From contig NZ_RXFQ01000001.1 in the NCBI RefSeq assembly GCF_003951285.1, forward strand, positions 62,001-126,000: 64,000 nucleotides of DNA. Reading direction: 5' to 3'. Origin of the DNA: Variovorax beijingensis. GTDB taxonomy: Bacteria; Pseudomonadota; Gammaproteobacteria; Burkholderiales; Burkholderiaceae_C. The first letter of the stretch is position 1, and every line of letters starts with the position of its first letter. A model generated the notes under the pieces. The model did no database searches and was not told where the DNA came from. It worked only from the letters and a program-made list of their open reading frames with translations. The position numbers and the translations under genes are program-made. This document shows, in pieces, positions 1 through 8,199 of this stretch.

Positions 1-1428
1 CGAAAAGACGGTCCCCTGTGGTCCCTTGACGAGCGTGGCCGGCTCTTCGCTGGCGTTCGAGCCCTCGACGAGGCCCACCGGATCGACCAGGAAGGTCCGG
101 ATGATCGAAGGGTAGAGGCTCTTGTAGTCCAGCACCACGACGGAGTCGTAGAACCCCGGTTTCGAGTCCATCACGTACCCGCCGGGATAGGCCTTGCTCG
201 GGATCTCGCCCACATTCGGCGCCACATAGCCGAGGCGGTGCATCCGCGGCATGTAGTGGTGGCTGAACGCGGCAATGGAGCCGCCGAAGTGGTCGGCCTG
301 CAGGCCCGTGGTCTGGGCCCGCTCCATCACGAACTGCAGCAGCTTCGCCTTGTCGAAGATGCGCAGGACCAGCTCGCAGTCCCGGATGTTGTAGAGCGCG
401 AGCGCAGGCTTGTCTTGCTGGTAGCGCCGCTCGATCTCGGCCATCTTGTCGTATTCGTCGCCGATGGCCTTGCCTTCACCGAGCAGCGCCTGCGAGACGG
501 TCTCGAGGCTGAAGGACGGGAAGCTCCACACCGCGGCCTTGAGTGCGTCGATGCCGTCGATGACGACCCGGCCCGGCACAGGCGCGAACAGGTAGCCCTG
601 CTTGCCCGGATGGGTTCGCCATTCGATGGGGCGGCGCTCCCGCCCCAGGAGCAGCTGCACGCCGCAGTCGTTGGCTGTCTTCTGCAGTACGCGCAGGTCG
701 AACTGGATGACATTCCAGCCGATGACCACGTCGGGGTCGTTCCGCTCGAACCAATCGTTGAGCTTCTCGAGCATGGCCTTGCGGGACGGGCAATAGACGA
801 GCGAGAAAGCCGCGGGCTCACTCGGTTCAGCGGGCACGTCCGATGGCGGCTCGCCCAGCATGAAGACGACACGCTCCGGCGTGCCGTCCAGCGCAATGGA
901 ATAGAGCGCTTCGTCCTGGCTCGTCTCGATGTCCAGTGACACGACCTTCAGCACGGGCCGGTATTCGGGCGCCGGCTTGAGCTTGCAGTCGACGATGGTG
1001 GCGCGCTCTGTCCGCCCACCTTCCACCCGCACGCCGGCGGTGATGAAGCGTTCCATCAGGTAGCGGTCGTGCGGGCGCACGTCGGCCTCGAGCAGGGGAA
1101 TGTCCTGTGCCTGGAGGTCGCGTGCCAACCGACCGAGCTGGCGGAAGTGCGTCGCGTAGACACCGAGGACAGCTTCCTGGTGGAAGGTCTTGAGTTCGAG
1201 CTCACGCAGCTGCACGCCCGGCATGGCCGCAAGGTGGGCTTCGACCGCCGCCCGGTGCCGGGCGGCAACGAACGCGACGCTGCTCCGGGAAGTCAGGACC
1301 ACTTTCCTCGGCCCCGCATCGGTCGCCAGCCAGTACTCGATCTCCGTGCCGGCGGGCGCGTCACGCCAGTGGCGCGTGAGGATGAAGCCCTTGAGTTCGG
1401 TGGATGTCACGAGAGAAGATTCGGGCAC
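1..1428 (-). CDS. polB: DNA polymerase II (B family), N-terminal part, cut by window edge
   Basis: Replicative-type B-family polymerase used in damage tolerance and restart. The 476 codons visible carry the N-terminal domain, then the 3'-5' exonuclease motifs: DIE near residue 166 (Exo I), IGWNVIQFD near 236-244 (Exo II) and YNIRDCE near 335 (Exo III). Polymerase motif A, LDYKSLYPSII, follows near 445. The rest of the palm, the thumb and the C-terminus lie beyond the left edge. Similarity to E. coli PolB is clear from the start (GFILTRHWRD). Two in-frame GTG codons, at 1428 and 1410, are the only plausible starts because a TAG lies upstream; a GGAGG-like stretch sits far from both. I chose the upstream GTG, with low certainty on the exact start. 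Confidence 0.93.
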   Translation of the reverse strand, partial: MPESSLVTSTELKGFILTRHWRDAPAGTEIEYWLATDAGPRKVVLTSRSSVAFVAARHRAAVEAHLAAMPGVQLRELELKTFHQEAVLGVYATHFRQLGRLARDLQAQDIPLLEADVRPHDRYLMERFITAGVRVEGGRTERATIVDCKLKPAPEYRPVLKVVSLDIETSQDEALYSIALDGTPERVVFMLGEPPSDVPAEPSEPAAFSLVYCPSRKAMLEKLNDWFERNDPDVVIGWNVIQFDLRVLQKTANDCGVQLLLGRERRPIEWRTHPGKQGYLFAPVPGRVVIDGIDALKAAVWSFPSFSLETVSQALLGEGKAIGDEYDKMAEIERRYQQDKPALALYNIRDCELVLRIFDKAKLLQFVMERAQTTGLQADHFGGSIAAFSHHYMPRMHRLGYVAPNVGEIPSKAYPGGYVMDSKPGFYDSVVVLDYKSLYPSIIRTFLVDPVGLVEGSNASEEPATLVKGPQGTVFS

Positions 1429-1458
1429 GCGTCGCAGTTTGCCACCCCTCCAGCAGCT

Positions 1459-1815
1459 CTACGTTCGGAACCAAATCTTGAGCGTCACGTACACCGCATA
1501 GCTCAAGCCAAGCACCATCCAGGCGAGGAAAAACATGTTGGCCCAGTAGTCGCCAGCATTTGCCGCCAGGGTGTAGACCTGCATCCTGCAAGCCTTGCCG
1601 ACGCATGGCACCTCACCCCGAACCAGCGCGCGCAAAAACTCAAACAAGAAGTAGCAGGTCAGGACGGCAGTCACGAGCAATCCCACCGGCCCTACAAGTC
1701 CTTCGGTGCGTTCGCCGTTCTCATCCCAACGCCCCTTCCGAAGTAAGTTTTGCCCGAACTTGTACCAGGCAAATCCGAGCAGGAGCATCAGCGAGTAATA
1801 AATGGCGGTACGCAT
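1459..1815 (-). CDS. small three-helix inner-membrane protein, unknown function
   Basis: A 118-residue protein with three likely membrane helices, at about residues 4-20, 42-64 and 90-112. A basic stretch (LLRKGRWDENGER) follows helix 1, and a Cys pair (CVGKAC) lies in the loop between helices 2 and 3. An in-frame upstream ATG at 1884 would add a hydrophilic, Arg-rich tail that does not look like part of such a protein, so the start at MRTAIYY is preferred. The stop is only about 30 bp from the polB start on the same strand, so the two may be co-transcribed. I do not recognise the family. Confidence 0.55.
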   Translation of the reverse strand: MRTAIYYSLMLLLGFAWYKFGQNLLRKGRWDENGERTEGLVGPVGLLVTAVLTCYFLFEFLRALVRGEVPCVGKACRMQVYTLAANAGDYWANMFFLAWMVLGLSYAVYVTLKIWFRT

Positions 1816-2352
1816 GTCATCGAGTCGTCGTGCTGTGAGGGGGAAGTGCGTCGACAGGATGGTATCCGAGCAACGAGCGCGCATTTACCGGCGGGAATCA
1901 GAACTCACCACAGGTGCCTACCCGGCCGAACTCGAAAGTCCAGCTTTGACCAACGACAGTCCGCTTGCGCTGCAAAACAGCCCCTGACATCTACGGTCAG
2001 ATCGCGGCCTCCCCCGTGGCCCACGAGCACACGAACCGACGACAAGTGGGCGTTTACAAAGGAAGGACGCACGAGCGATTGGCCAAATACCGCAGGGCCA
2101 CGGCCATGCGTGCGCACGCGTGGGATTGGCAGTCGAATCCGACGGAGCCGGTGCGCTGCTCTGCCTAGGGCATAACCATCGAGAAGTGGCATTGACATGT
2201 CGGTGGTCGAATCACGCTCAACCGTGACGGAGATTCGAAACAGGCCTTGCATCGGCCTGCCCATCTTCGAACCAAGCGTCGGGCAGGTGCCTTCATCGGG
2301 ACAACTGCTGCAGCGGTTAGCCGGCCAGCCCTCCGTTGCAACTGCCCATGTG
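1816..2352. other. non-coding stretch between polB-side genes and the LacI operon
   Basis: No convincing gene is visible here. Short open frames on both strands are Arg/Pro-rich, lack ribosome-binding sites and show no recognisable motifs. The right end leads into the operator region of the catabolic operon. Confidence 0.5.
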
Positions 2353-2366
2353 TGGAACCGTTTTCT
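2353..2366. promoter_or_regulatory. possible secondary LacI-family operator
   Basis: TGGAACCGTTTTCT resembles the LacI/GalR-type consensus TGGAAACGTTTCCA around a central CG, matching 11 of 14 positions. It sits 77 bp (centre to centre) upstream of the stronger palindrome, a distance compatible with DNA looping. Weak on its own. Confidence 0.3.
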
Positions 2367-2426
2367 CCATACTCAAATCCTTCTTCACTCTTGATGCATG
2401 GTTCCCTCTGGGGTTCAGGGTTATCA

Positions 2427-2446
2427 CTGTAGAAACGTTTCCACAG
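2427..2446. promoter_or_regulatory. LacI-family operator upstream of the catabolic operon
   Basis: CTGTAGAAACGTTTCCACAG is a 20-bp palindrome with one mismatched pair and the central CG typical of LacI/GalR operators. It ends 18 bp before the first gene of the operon that encodes its own LacI regulator (second gene), so autoregulation plus operon control is the simple reading. Binding by that protein is inferred. Confidence 0.65.
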
Positions 2447-2464
2447 TCGCATCAAACTTTGGCC

Positions 2465-3085
2465 ATGACCGGCTCAGCATCCACCACCCTCGCGCCTTCC
2501 ACACGACTGCCGTTGCGACCACCGCCCTACGAACCTGAGGTCGCCGCAGCCATACAAAGCAGCGCGTTCAAAGGCCTGTCGCCCTTGAACCTTCGGCTGG
2601 CGCTTGCCAATCACAGCAAGCTCGGCCCCGCGTTCCAGGCGATGGCTCACGTGGTGCTGTTCCAGTGCGCGCTGCCCGAGCGCGACCGCGAGATTGCGAT
2701 CATCCGCACCGGCGCGCTCACGCGGTCCGAGTACGAATGGGGCATGCACGTCAGCATCTACGCGGACAAATGCGGGCTTGATGCGGCGCAGGTCCGCGAG
2801 CTCACCGACAGCGTCGACTGGCGAGCGCTGTCGCCGGCGCGATGGGCCGACAAGGAGCGCCTGATCGTTCGGATGGTGGACGAGTTGCACCACCATTCCA
2901 CCGTGTCCGATCAGACCTGGCAGTCGCTTTGCGCGGGCTGGCCGCAGGAACAGGTAATCGAACTCATCTTCGCGCCGAGCTTCTATCACATGGCCGCCTT
3001 TTTTCTGAACAGCGCGGCCGTGCCGCTGGAGCAAGGCGCCGCACTCTTTTCTCCCCCGCTTGCGCAAGCGAAGGTGCCGGCATGA
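2465..3085 (+). CDS. carboxymuconolactone decarboxylase (CMD/AhpD-like) family protein
   Basis: A 206-residue alpha-helical protein of the CMD/AhpD fold. The core spans roughly residues 45-160 and includes the family signature ExxIxRTG...SEYEWGMH, where Glu and His correspond to the conserved E-x3-H residues. No CxxC peroxidase pair is present, so AhpD-type alkylhydroperoxidase chemistry is unlikely; a decarboxylase, isomerase or lactone-processing role fits better. First gene of the LacI-controlled operon; its stop overlaps the next start (ATGA). An upstream in-frame ATG at 2336 would run through the operator, so the start at MTGSAS is preferred. The substrate is unknown. Confidence 0.8.
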   Translation: MTGSASTTLAPSTRLPLRPPPYEPEVAAAIQSSAFKGLSPLNLRLALANHSKLGPAFQAMAHVVLFQCALPERDREIAIIRTGALTRSEYEWGMHVSIYADKCGLDAAQVRELTDSVDWRALSPARWADKERLIVRMVDELHHHSTVSDQTWQSLCAGWPQEQVIELIFAPSFYHMAAFFLNSAAVPLEQGAALFSPPLAQAKVPA

Positions 3086-4143
3086 AGGCCAAGGTCACCA
3101 TCCGCGAAGTGGCCAAGGCCGCCGGTGTGGCCATCGGCACCGCGTCGCGCGCGCTGAACCGCACGGGCCGCGTCAGCGAGCAGGCCATTGCGGCGGTCAC
3201 CAAGGCGGCACGCGACCTCGGCTACACCCCCGACTCGGTGGCGCAAAGCATGCGGACCCGCTCCACGGGCGTGGTCGGGCTGCTGGTGTCGGACCTGGCC
3301 AATCCCCTGTATGCGCGGATCATCACGGCGGTCGAATCGCGCCTGCTGACGGCCGGCTATGCGCTGTTGGTGGCCAGCACCCACAACGACGAGCAGCGGG
3401 AGAAAACGCTGGTCGACCTGTTCCGGCGCCGCCGTGTCGACGGGCTCATCCTCGGCCCCTGCCAGGCTGAGACCCCGGCGTACCTCGACCAGTTGGCGGC
3501 GGACGGCCCGGTTATCGCGCTCGACCGCGACTTCCAGGGCGACAACGCGGGCGTGCACGTCGACCACTATCACGGCGCCCTTCAAGCCACGCGCTACTTG
3601 CTGAACCTGGGCCACACGCGCATCGCGCTGCTGACGCCCGGCAGCGTGCTGCGTCCGGGCCGCGAGCGCATCGTGGGCTACGGGGATGCCTTTGCGGAGC
3701 GTGGCCTGCAGCCCGACCCCAAGCTGATCCGCGCGGAGAAGTCGGCGATGGACTTCGCCTTCAGCGAGGCACTCTCGCTGCTGGGCTCGCCCGCGGCGCC
3801 CACGGCCTTCCTCTGCCTGGGCACCCGCATCCTGTCGGGCGTGCTGCAGGCGCTGCGTCACTCGGGCCGCCTGGCGCCCGATGACGTCAGCGTCGTCAGC
3901 ATCGGTGACACCGACCTGTCGCAGCTTTTCAGCCCGGCAATCACCTCGCTGACCTGGGACCTGGAAGCGGTCGGCACCGCCGTGGCCGAATTGCTGCTGC
4001 GGCGGCTGGACAGCACGGCACCGCTTGAGCAGGAACGCATCCTGCTGACCACGCAGATGGTGCTGCGCGAATCCTGCGGTCCGGTCGCCAAGACGGCCAC
4101 CGATGCCGTCGTCGCCCGCAAGAAAACGAGAACGGCCCCATGA
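3082..4143 (+). CDS. LacI-family transcriptional regulator
   Basis: 353 residues. The N-terminal LacI helix-turn-helix and hinge (TIREVAKAAGVAIGTASRALN) occupy residues 4-60, followed by the periplasmic-binding-protein-like effector domain with the usual GLLVSDLANPLYARI opening. It probably represses the operon in which it sits by binding the palindrome before the first gene. It starts inside the stop of the upstream gene and its own stop overlaps the next start, so it is translationally coupled on both sides. This in-operon position suggests feedback control. The C-terminal tail (KKTRTAP) is basic. The effector cannot be read from sequence; sugars or sugar acids are typical for the family, but the neighbours do not settle it. 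Confidence 0.92.
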   Translation: MKAKVTIREVAKAAGVAIGTASRALNRTGRVSEQAIAAVTKAARDLGYTPDSVAQSMRTRSTGVVGLLVSDLANPLYARIITAVESRLLTAGYALLVASTHNDEQREKTLVDLFRRRRVDGLILGPCQAETPAYLDQLAADGPVIALDRDFQGDNAGVHVDHYHGALQATRYLLNLGHTRIALLTPGSVLRPGRERIVGYGDAFAERGLQPDPKLIRAEKSAMDFAFSEALSLLGSPAAPTAFLCLGTRILSGVLQALRHSGRLAPDDVSVVSIGDTDLSQLFSPAITSLTWDLEAVGTAVAELLLRRLDSTAPLEQERILLTTQMVLRESCGPVAKTATDAVVARKKTRTAP

Positions 4144-4922
4144 CGCAGCGCCTCAAGGACAAGGTGGTCCTCGTGGTCGGCGCCGGCTCCATCGGCAGCG
4201 ACATCAGCAACGGCGCTGCCTGCGCCGTCACCTTCGCCCGCGAAGGCGCGACGGTGATCTGTGCCGACCGGTCGCTGCAAGCCGCTGCGGCGTCGGTGCA
4301 GCGCATTCATGACATCGGCGGCATCGCCGAAGCCTTCGAGGCCGATGTGCGTAGCAGCGAACAGATCGGGCAAATGGTGGACCACTGCATCGCGCGCTTC
4401 GGCCGCATCGACGTGCTGCACCACAACGTCGGCATCGAAGAATTCGGCGATCTGCTCGAGGTCACAGAGGAATCCTGGGACCGCGTACATGCCATCAATC
4501 TCAAGGGCCCCATGCTCACGGCGCGCGAGGTGGTGCCGCACATGATCCGCCAGGGCGGTGGCTCCATCATCAACATCTCCTCCATCGCGAGCCGCAAGTG
4601 GAGCCCGATGCAGTTCCTGTCGTACAGCACCTCCAAGGCGGCGCTGAACCACATGACGCGCGTTGTGGCCCGCCAGTACGCGCAGCACCAGGTGCGCTGC
4701 AACGTGATCGTGCCGGGCCTGATCGACACCCCGCATGCCGCCGCCCTCTTCAAGGACGAGAAAGGGGCGCAGGCGGGCCGCGAGATGCGCAACGCGCGTT
4801 GCCCCATGGGCCGCCAGGGCACGGCGTGGGACGTGGCGAATGCGGCGCTGTTCCTCGCCTCCGACGAATCGAGCTACGTGACGGGCCTGGAGCTGCTGGT
4901 CGACGGCGGGCTGTCCCTGTAG
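4140..4922 (+). CDS. short-chain dehydrogenase/reductase (SDR)
   Basis: A 260-residue NAD(P)-dependent SDR. The catalytic set is complete: Ser in INISSIAS, and YSTSK as the YxxxK motif. The cofactor loop is unusual: instead of TGxxxGIG it reads VGAGSIGSDISNGAA, an enlarged glycine loop seen in some SDR subgroups. The GLIDTPHA segment after the active site and the LLVDGG C-terminus are typical. It overlaps the LacI gene by 4 bp and is followed by the Bug receptor. It likely oxidises a hydroxylated intermediate of the compound handled by this operon; the substrate is unknown. Confidence 0.88.
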   Translation: MTQRLKDKVVLVVGAGSIGSDISNGAACAVTFAREGATVICADRSLQAAAASVQRIHDIGGIAEAFEADVRSSEQIGQMVDHCIARFGRIDVLHHNVGIEEFGDLLEVTEESWDRVHAINLKGPMLTAREVVPHMIRQGGGSIINISSIASRKWSPMQFLSYSTSKAALNHMTRVVARQYAQHQVRCNVIVPGLIDTPHAAALFKDEKGAQAGREMRNARCPMGRQGTAWDVANAALFLASDESSYVTGLELLVDGGLSL

Positions 4923-4960
4923 GCGCGTATCCGAACCATCAACGACAAGGAGACAACACC

Positions 4961-5932
4961 ATGCGCAGACTGTGGATTGCAGCGCTCGCGGGCCTCGCGT
5001 TCGCCGCCCATGCCGAAACGCCCTCGGAGTATCCGACGCGGCCGATTCGCTTCGTCCTGATCTCGGCGGCGGGCAGCGGTGGCGACGCGCTCGGCCGGTT
5101 GCTGGCCGACAAGATGGCACCGCTGATCAAGGGCGTCTTCGTGATGGACAACAAGCCGGGTGCCAGCGGTGCCATCGCCACCGATTTCGTCGCCAAGGCG
5201 CCGGCCGACGGCTACACGATCGGCATCGGCGGTGCGACCACGCACGTGCTGCTGCCCGCGAGCAATCCCAAGCTCTCGTACGACTCGGTCAAAGACTTCG
5301 CCCCCATCGGCCAGGTCGGCACCGCCTCGATCCTTCTCATCGCAACCAACGACTTCCCAGCGAACAACGCCAAGGAACTCATCGCGCTGGCCAAAAAGTC
5401 GCCGGGCAGCGTGCAGTACGCCAGCTGGGGTATCGCCTCGACCGGCCATTTCTGCGGAGAGCTGTTCAACCTGCGCACGCAGGCGCAGATGAGCCACATC
5501 CCCTACAGGTCGGTGGTGCAGATCCAGACCGACATGCTGGGCGGCCACGTCAAGCTGGCTTACGTGGACATGGCATCGGGTTCGCCGATGGTGAAGTCCG
5601 GCAAGGTGAAGGCGATCACCGCCTGCACCTCGCGCTCGCCCAGCTTGCCCGACGTGTCGAGCTACGACGACGAGGGCATCGATTTCGCGGGCAAGCGCAT
5701 GGGTGCGTTGCGCTGGGCGCTGTACGCCCCCGCCGCCACGCCCAAGCCCATCGTCGGCAAGCTTTCCGCCGCGCTCAAGCAGGTGCTCGAGATGCCCGAC
5801 GTGAAGACACGCCTGCTGGACCTGGGCATCACGGCCGCCTTCGTCGGCGGCGACGAGTTGCGCACCATGACCGCTGCGGACATCGAGGGCTGGAAGCAGA
5901 TCGCCAAGGCCGCGAACATCAGCAATGAGTGA
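4961..5932 (+). CDS. Bug-family (TctC-like) periplasmic solute-binding protein
   Basis: 323 residues: signal peptide (MRRLWIAALAGLAFAAHA), then the TctC/Bug fold with the family opening YPTRPIRFVLI, the GGDALGR loop, and DNKPGASGAIATDFVAKAPADGY. It belongs to the tripartite tricarboxylate transporter receptor family, which is heavily expanded in Burkholderiales. No TctA/TctB membrane subunits lie nearby, so it must share a remote permease or act as a sensor-type receptor. A good ribosome-binding site (AAGGAG) precedes the chosen ATG. Its stop overlaps the start of the next SDR. Its place in the operon suggests it captures the carboxylated substrate or product of the pathway. Confidence 0.9.
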   Translation: MRRLWIAALAGLAFAAHAETPSEYPTRPIRFVLISAAGSGGDALGRLLADKMAPLIKGVFVMDNKPGASGAIATDFVAKAPADGYTIGIGGATTHVLLPASNPKLSYDSVKDFAPIGQVGTASILLIATNDFPANNAKELIALAKKSPGSVQYASWGIASTGHFCGELFNLRTQAQMSHIPYRSVVQIQTDMLGGHVKLAYVDMASGSPMVKSGKVKAITACTSRSPSLPDVSSYDDEGIDFAGKRMGALRWALYAPAATPKPIVGKLSAALKQVLEMPDVKTRLLDLGITAAFVGGDELRTMTAADIEGWKQIAKAANISNE

Positions 5933-6695
5933 CGCCGCCCTCCTCCCCCTGCTGCAGGGCCGCGTGGCCCTGGTCACCGGTGCGTCGCGCCCGCGCGGCA
6001 TCGGCCTGGCGACCGCGCGGCTGTTCGCCCGGCACGGCGCCCGTGTGGCGCTGCTCGACCTGGACGAAGACCAGGCACAGGCGGCCGCCCGATCGATCGG
6101 CCCGGCACACCTCGGAATCGGCTGCGATGTGCGCGATGCCGGCGCCTGCGCGTCGGCCGTGGCGCGCGCGCTGCAATGGGCGGGCCGCATCGACGTGCTG
6201 GTGAACAACGCCGCCATCACGCAGAAGCGCGGCGTGCTCGAAGTGACCGCCGAGGACTTCGAGCAGGTCGTGTCCATTGCCTTGCGCGGCACGCTGCAGA
6301 TGGCGCAGTGCGTGATCCCCACCATGGTCGAGCAACGCAGCGGCTCGATCATCTGCATCTCGTCGATGTCCGCGCAGCAAGGAGGCGGCGTGTTCGGCGG
6401 CAGCCACTACTGCGCCGCCAAGGCCGGCGTGCTGGGCTTCATGCGAGCCATCGCCAAGGAGCTGGGACCGCAGGGCGTACGCGCCAACGCCGTTACGCCC
6501 GGTTTGATCATGACGGACTTCTCGCGCGGGGCGAACTCCGACGACAACAAGCACGCACTGGGCAAGACATTCCCGCTGGGCCGCGTGGGCCAGCCCGAAG
6601 ACATTGCGGGCGCGTGCCTTTATCTGGCGTCCGACCTGTCGTCTTTCATGACGGGGGCCACGCTCGACGTCAACGGCGGCGCGTACATGCGCTGA
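5925..6695 (+). CDS. short-chain dehydrogenase/reductase (SDR)
   Basis: 256 residues with a classical SDR layout: cofactor loop TGASRPRGIG (two residues longer than the standard TGxxxGIG), the NNA segment, catalytic Ser in CISSMSA and YCAAK as YxxxK, then the PGLIMTDF and DVNGG ends. The Asp after beta-2 (LLDLDED) favours NAD over NADP. It overlaps the stop of the receptor gene by 8 bp. With the first SDR it gives the operon two alcohol/keto steps. The substrate cannot be assigned. Confidence 0.88.
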   Translation: MSDAALLPLLQGRVALVTGASRPRGIGLATARLFARHGARVALLDLDEDQAQAAARSIGPAHLGIGCDVRDAGACASAVARALQWAGRIDVLVNNAAITQKRGVLEVTAEDFEQVVSIALRGTLQMAQCVIPTMVEQRSGSIICISSMSAQQGGGVFGGSHYCAAKAGVLGFMRAIAKELGPQGVRANAVTPGLIMTDFSRGANSDDNKHALGKTFPLGRVGQPEDIAGACLYLASDLSSFMTGATLDVNGGAYMR

Positions 6696-6719
6696 CGGCA
6701 TCACCAAGGAGTCCATTCA

Positions 6720-7274
6720 ATGAGCATGCTGTTCGGCAGCGCCCGCCAGATCGGCTATGTCGTCCACGACATCGAGAAAGCCATGGCCCACTGGTCACGC
6801 ACGCTGGCCGTGGGTCCGTGGTTCTACAAGGAAGAAGTCGGCACGACCGAGTTCACCTACTACGGCAAGCCATCGCGCTTGCCCAGGTTGTCCATTGCAC
6901 TGGCCAATTCCGGCGACCTGCAGATCGAACTGATCCAGCAGCGTGACGACGCGCCGTCGCTCTACCTCGATTCGCTGCGCCGCGGTGGCGAAGGCGCCCA
7001 GCACCTGGCCTACTGGACCGACGACGGCCTCGACAAAGCCGTGCAACATCTGCTCTCGATGGGCTACATCGAGGGCCACAGCGGCCGCATGGGGATGCGC
7101 GGTCGCTTCGCCTACTTCGTCCATCCCGACCTGCCCAGTGGCATGTTCGAAATCTCCGAGATGGCCGGCGGCAAGGGCGAATACTTCCGCGAGATCAGGC
7201 GCGCGGCCGAGGGTTGGGACGGCACGAATCCGATCCGTCGCATGGGCGCAACCGCCGCCGCGCCCACACCATGA
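6720..7274 (+). CDS. VOC/glyoxalase-fold protein
   Basis: 184 residues of the vicinal-oxygen-chelate superfamily. The opening IGYVVHDIEKAMAHW is the first beta-alpha-beta-beta-beta module; a second module includes GAQHLAYWTDDGLDKAV, where a metal-binding His is expected, and an FVHPDLPSGMFEISE end matching the last ligand strand (Glu). It resembles epimerase- or dioxygenase-like members, but family level is as far as the sequence goes. A GGAG ribosome-binding site is present. It sits in line with the SDR genes and ahead of an NTF2-like gene, as expected for an isomerase or ring/lactone-processing step. Confidence 0.82.
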   Translation: MSMLFGSARQIGYVVHDIEKAMAHWSRTLAVGPWFYKEEVGTTEFTYYGKPSRLPRLSIALANSGDLQIELIQQRDDAPSLYLDSLRRGGEGAQHLAYWTDDGLDKAVQHLLSMGYIEGHSGRMGMRGRFAYFVHPDLPSGMFEISEMAGGKGEYFREIRRAAEGWDGTNPIRRMGATAAAPTP

Positions 7275-7316
7275 CGGTCGCGGTTCATCCCCATTCAACA
7301 ACAAGCAGGAGACTCC

Positions 7317-7754
7317 GTGGAGACAGCAACGCTTCAAGCGGCACGAATCAAGACGGTGCGCGATCACATGGCGCTCGAATGCACGCAGGAGTGGGACGGC
7401 GTGATCGACACGTTCCAGCATCCTCGCTACGAGATGCACGGAAGCGGCGTGGTGTTCGACGGCGAGGAAGAAGTGCGCGGCTATTTCAGGAGCTCACGCA
7501 CGCCGTTTCCCGACCTGGCCAACGAGATCATCGCCATCGCCGCCGACCAGGACACCGTGCTTGTTGAGTTCTGGCTCAGTGGAACGCACCTCGGACCGCT
7601 GCATGCCAATGGCAAAGTGTTCGACGCCACCGGTCGAAAATTCCGCATCCGCATGGTGGCGACCTTCGAGTTCGCGCCGAACTCCGACAAGATCGTGTGC
7701 GAACGGCCCTACTCCGCTGCCGATGCGAAACTGCGAGCGCTCGGACTGAACTGA
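7317..7754 (+). CDS. NTF2-like (SnoaL-type) small protein
   Basis: 145 residues. The cone-shaped NTF2/SnoaL fold is suggested by an N-terminal helical part followed by the FDGEEEVRGYFRSSRTPFPDLANEI block and paired beta strands. Family members act as isomerases, cyclases, dehydratases or pure binding folds. The start is GTG with AGGAG five bases upstream. It is the last gene of the LacI operon; non-coding and degraded DNA follows. The exact reaction is not assignable. Confidence 0.78.
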   Translation: METATLQAARIKTVRDHMALECTQEWDGVIDTFQHPRYEMHGSGVVFDGEEEVRGYFRSSRTPFPDLANEIIAIAADQDTVLVEFWLSGTHLGPLHANGKVFDATGRKFRIRMVATFEFAPNSDKIVCERPYSAADAKLRALGLN

Positions 7755-8082
7755 ACCATCACGCGCATTGCAAGAGCCCGGCTTTTTACGAAGATGAGGG
7801 CATGCGCGCAAATGCCTCCAAAACCGATAAACGGGCATTTATGCAAACCACGATAACGACTGGCCGCCGGCACCCTGCCCTGCGCGCTGTTGTTTGCCAG
7901 CCAACGGCTACGCTAGACTGCGCGGCCAGGTGCCAACCTTACTTGCGCGCGAGTAGAAAAGGGCCGCTTTCCATCTCCCTTCGTTCAACGCAGATCTCTT
8001 CTTCCGACGCTTGTCGTCCTCGGGCATTTAAGCGCGCGCACCGCTTTCCCGAGACGACGTGTCGACAACGAAGGAGTTTTGA
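7755..8082. other. non-coding spacer at the start of the accessory patch
   Basis: I see no gene. The stretch marks the boundary between the intact catabolic operon and about 2.5 kb of degraded accessory DNA. Confidence 0.4.
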
Positions 8083-8199
8083 ATGACGTTGAAAGAACCG
8101 GCGTATGTTGCGCAATTCGATCGTGGGCCGCGTTTGATTCGGCCGCAGTGCCGGCCGATACAGGAACTGATGGCCGGGCCTTGCAAGCACGAGCGCTGA
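8083..8199 (+). CDS. tiny orphan ORF (38 aa), unknown
   Basis: This very short frame (MTLKEPAYVAQFDRGPRL...) is called only because a strong AAGGAG ribosome-binding site lies seven bases before its ATG. It stops at TGATG, overlapping the start of the next small frame, which would allow coupled translation. It has no recognisable domain and could equally be the 5' remnant of a broken gene. Confidence 0.3.
   Translation: MTLKEPAYVAQFDRGPRLIRPQCRPIQELMAGPCKHER

Noticed and set aside
1905..2264. Reverse 119-codon frame in the 1.8-2.4 kb gap
   Set aside because: Arg-rich, no ribosome-binding site, no recognisable domain.
3858..5120. Reverse frame opposite the LacI and SDR genes
   Set aside because: Low-quality composition; the forward genes have full family motifs.
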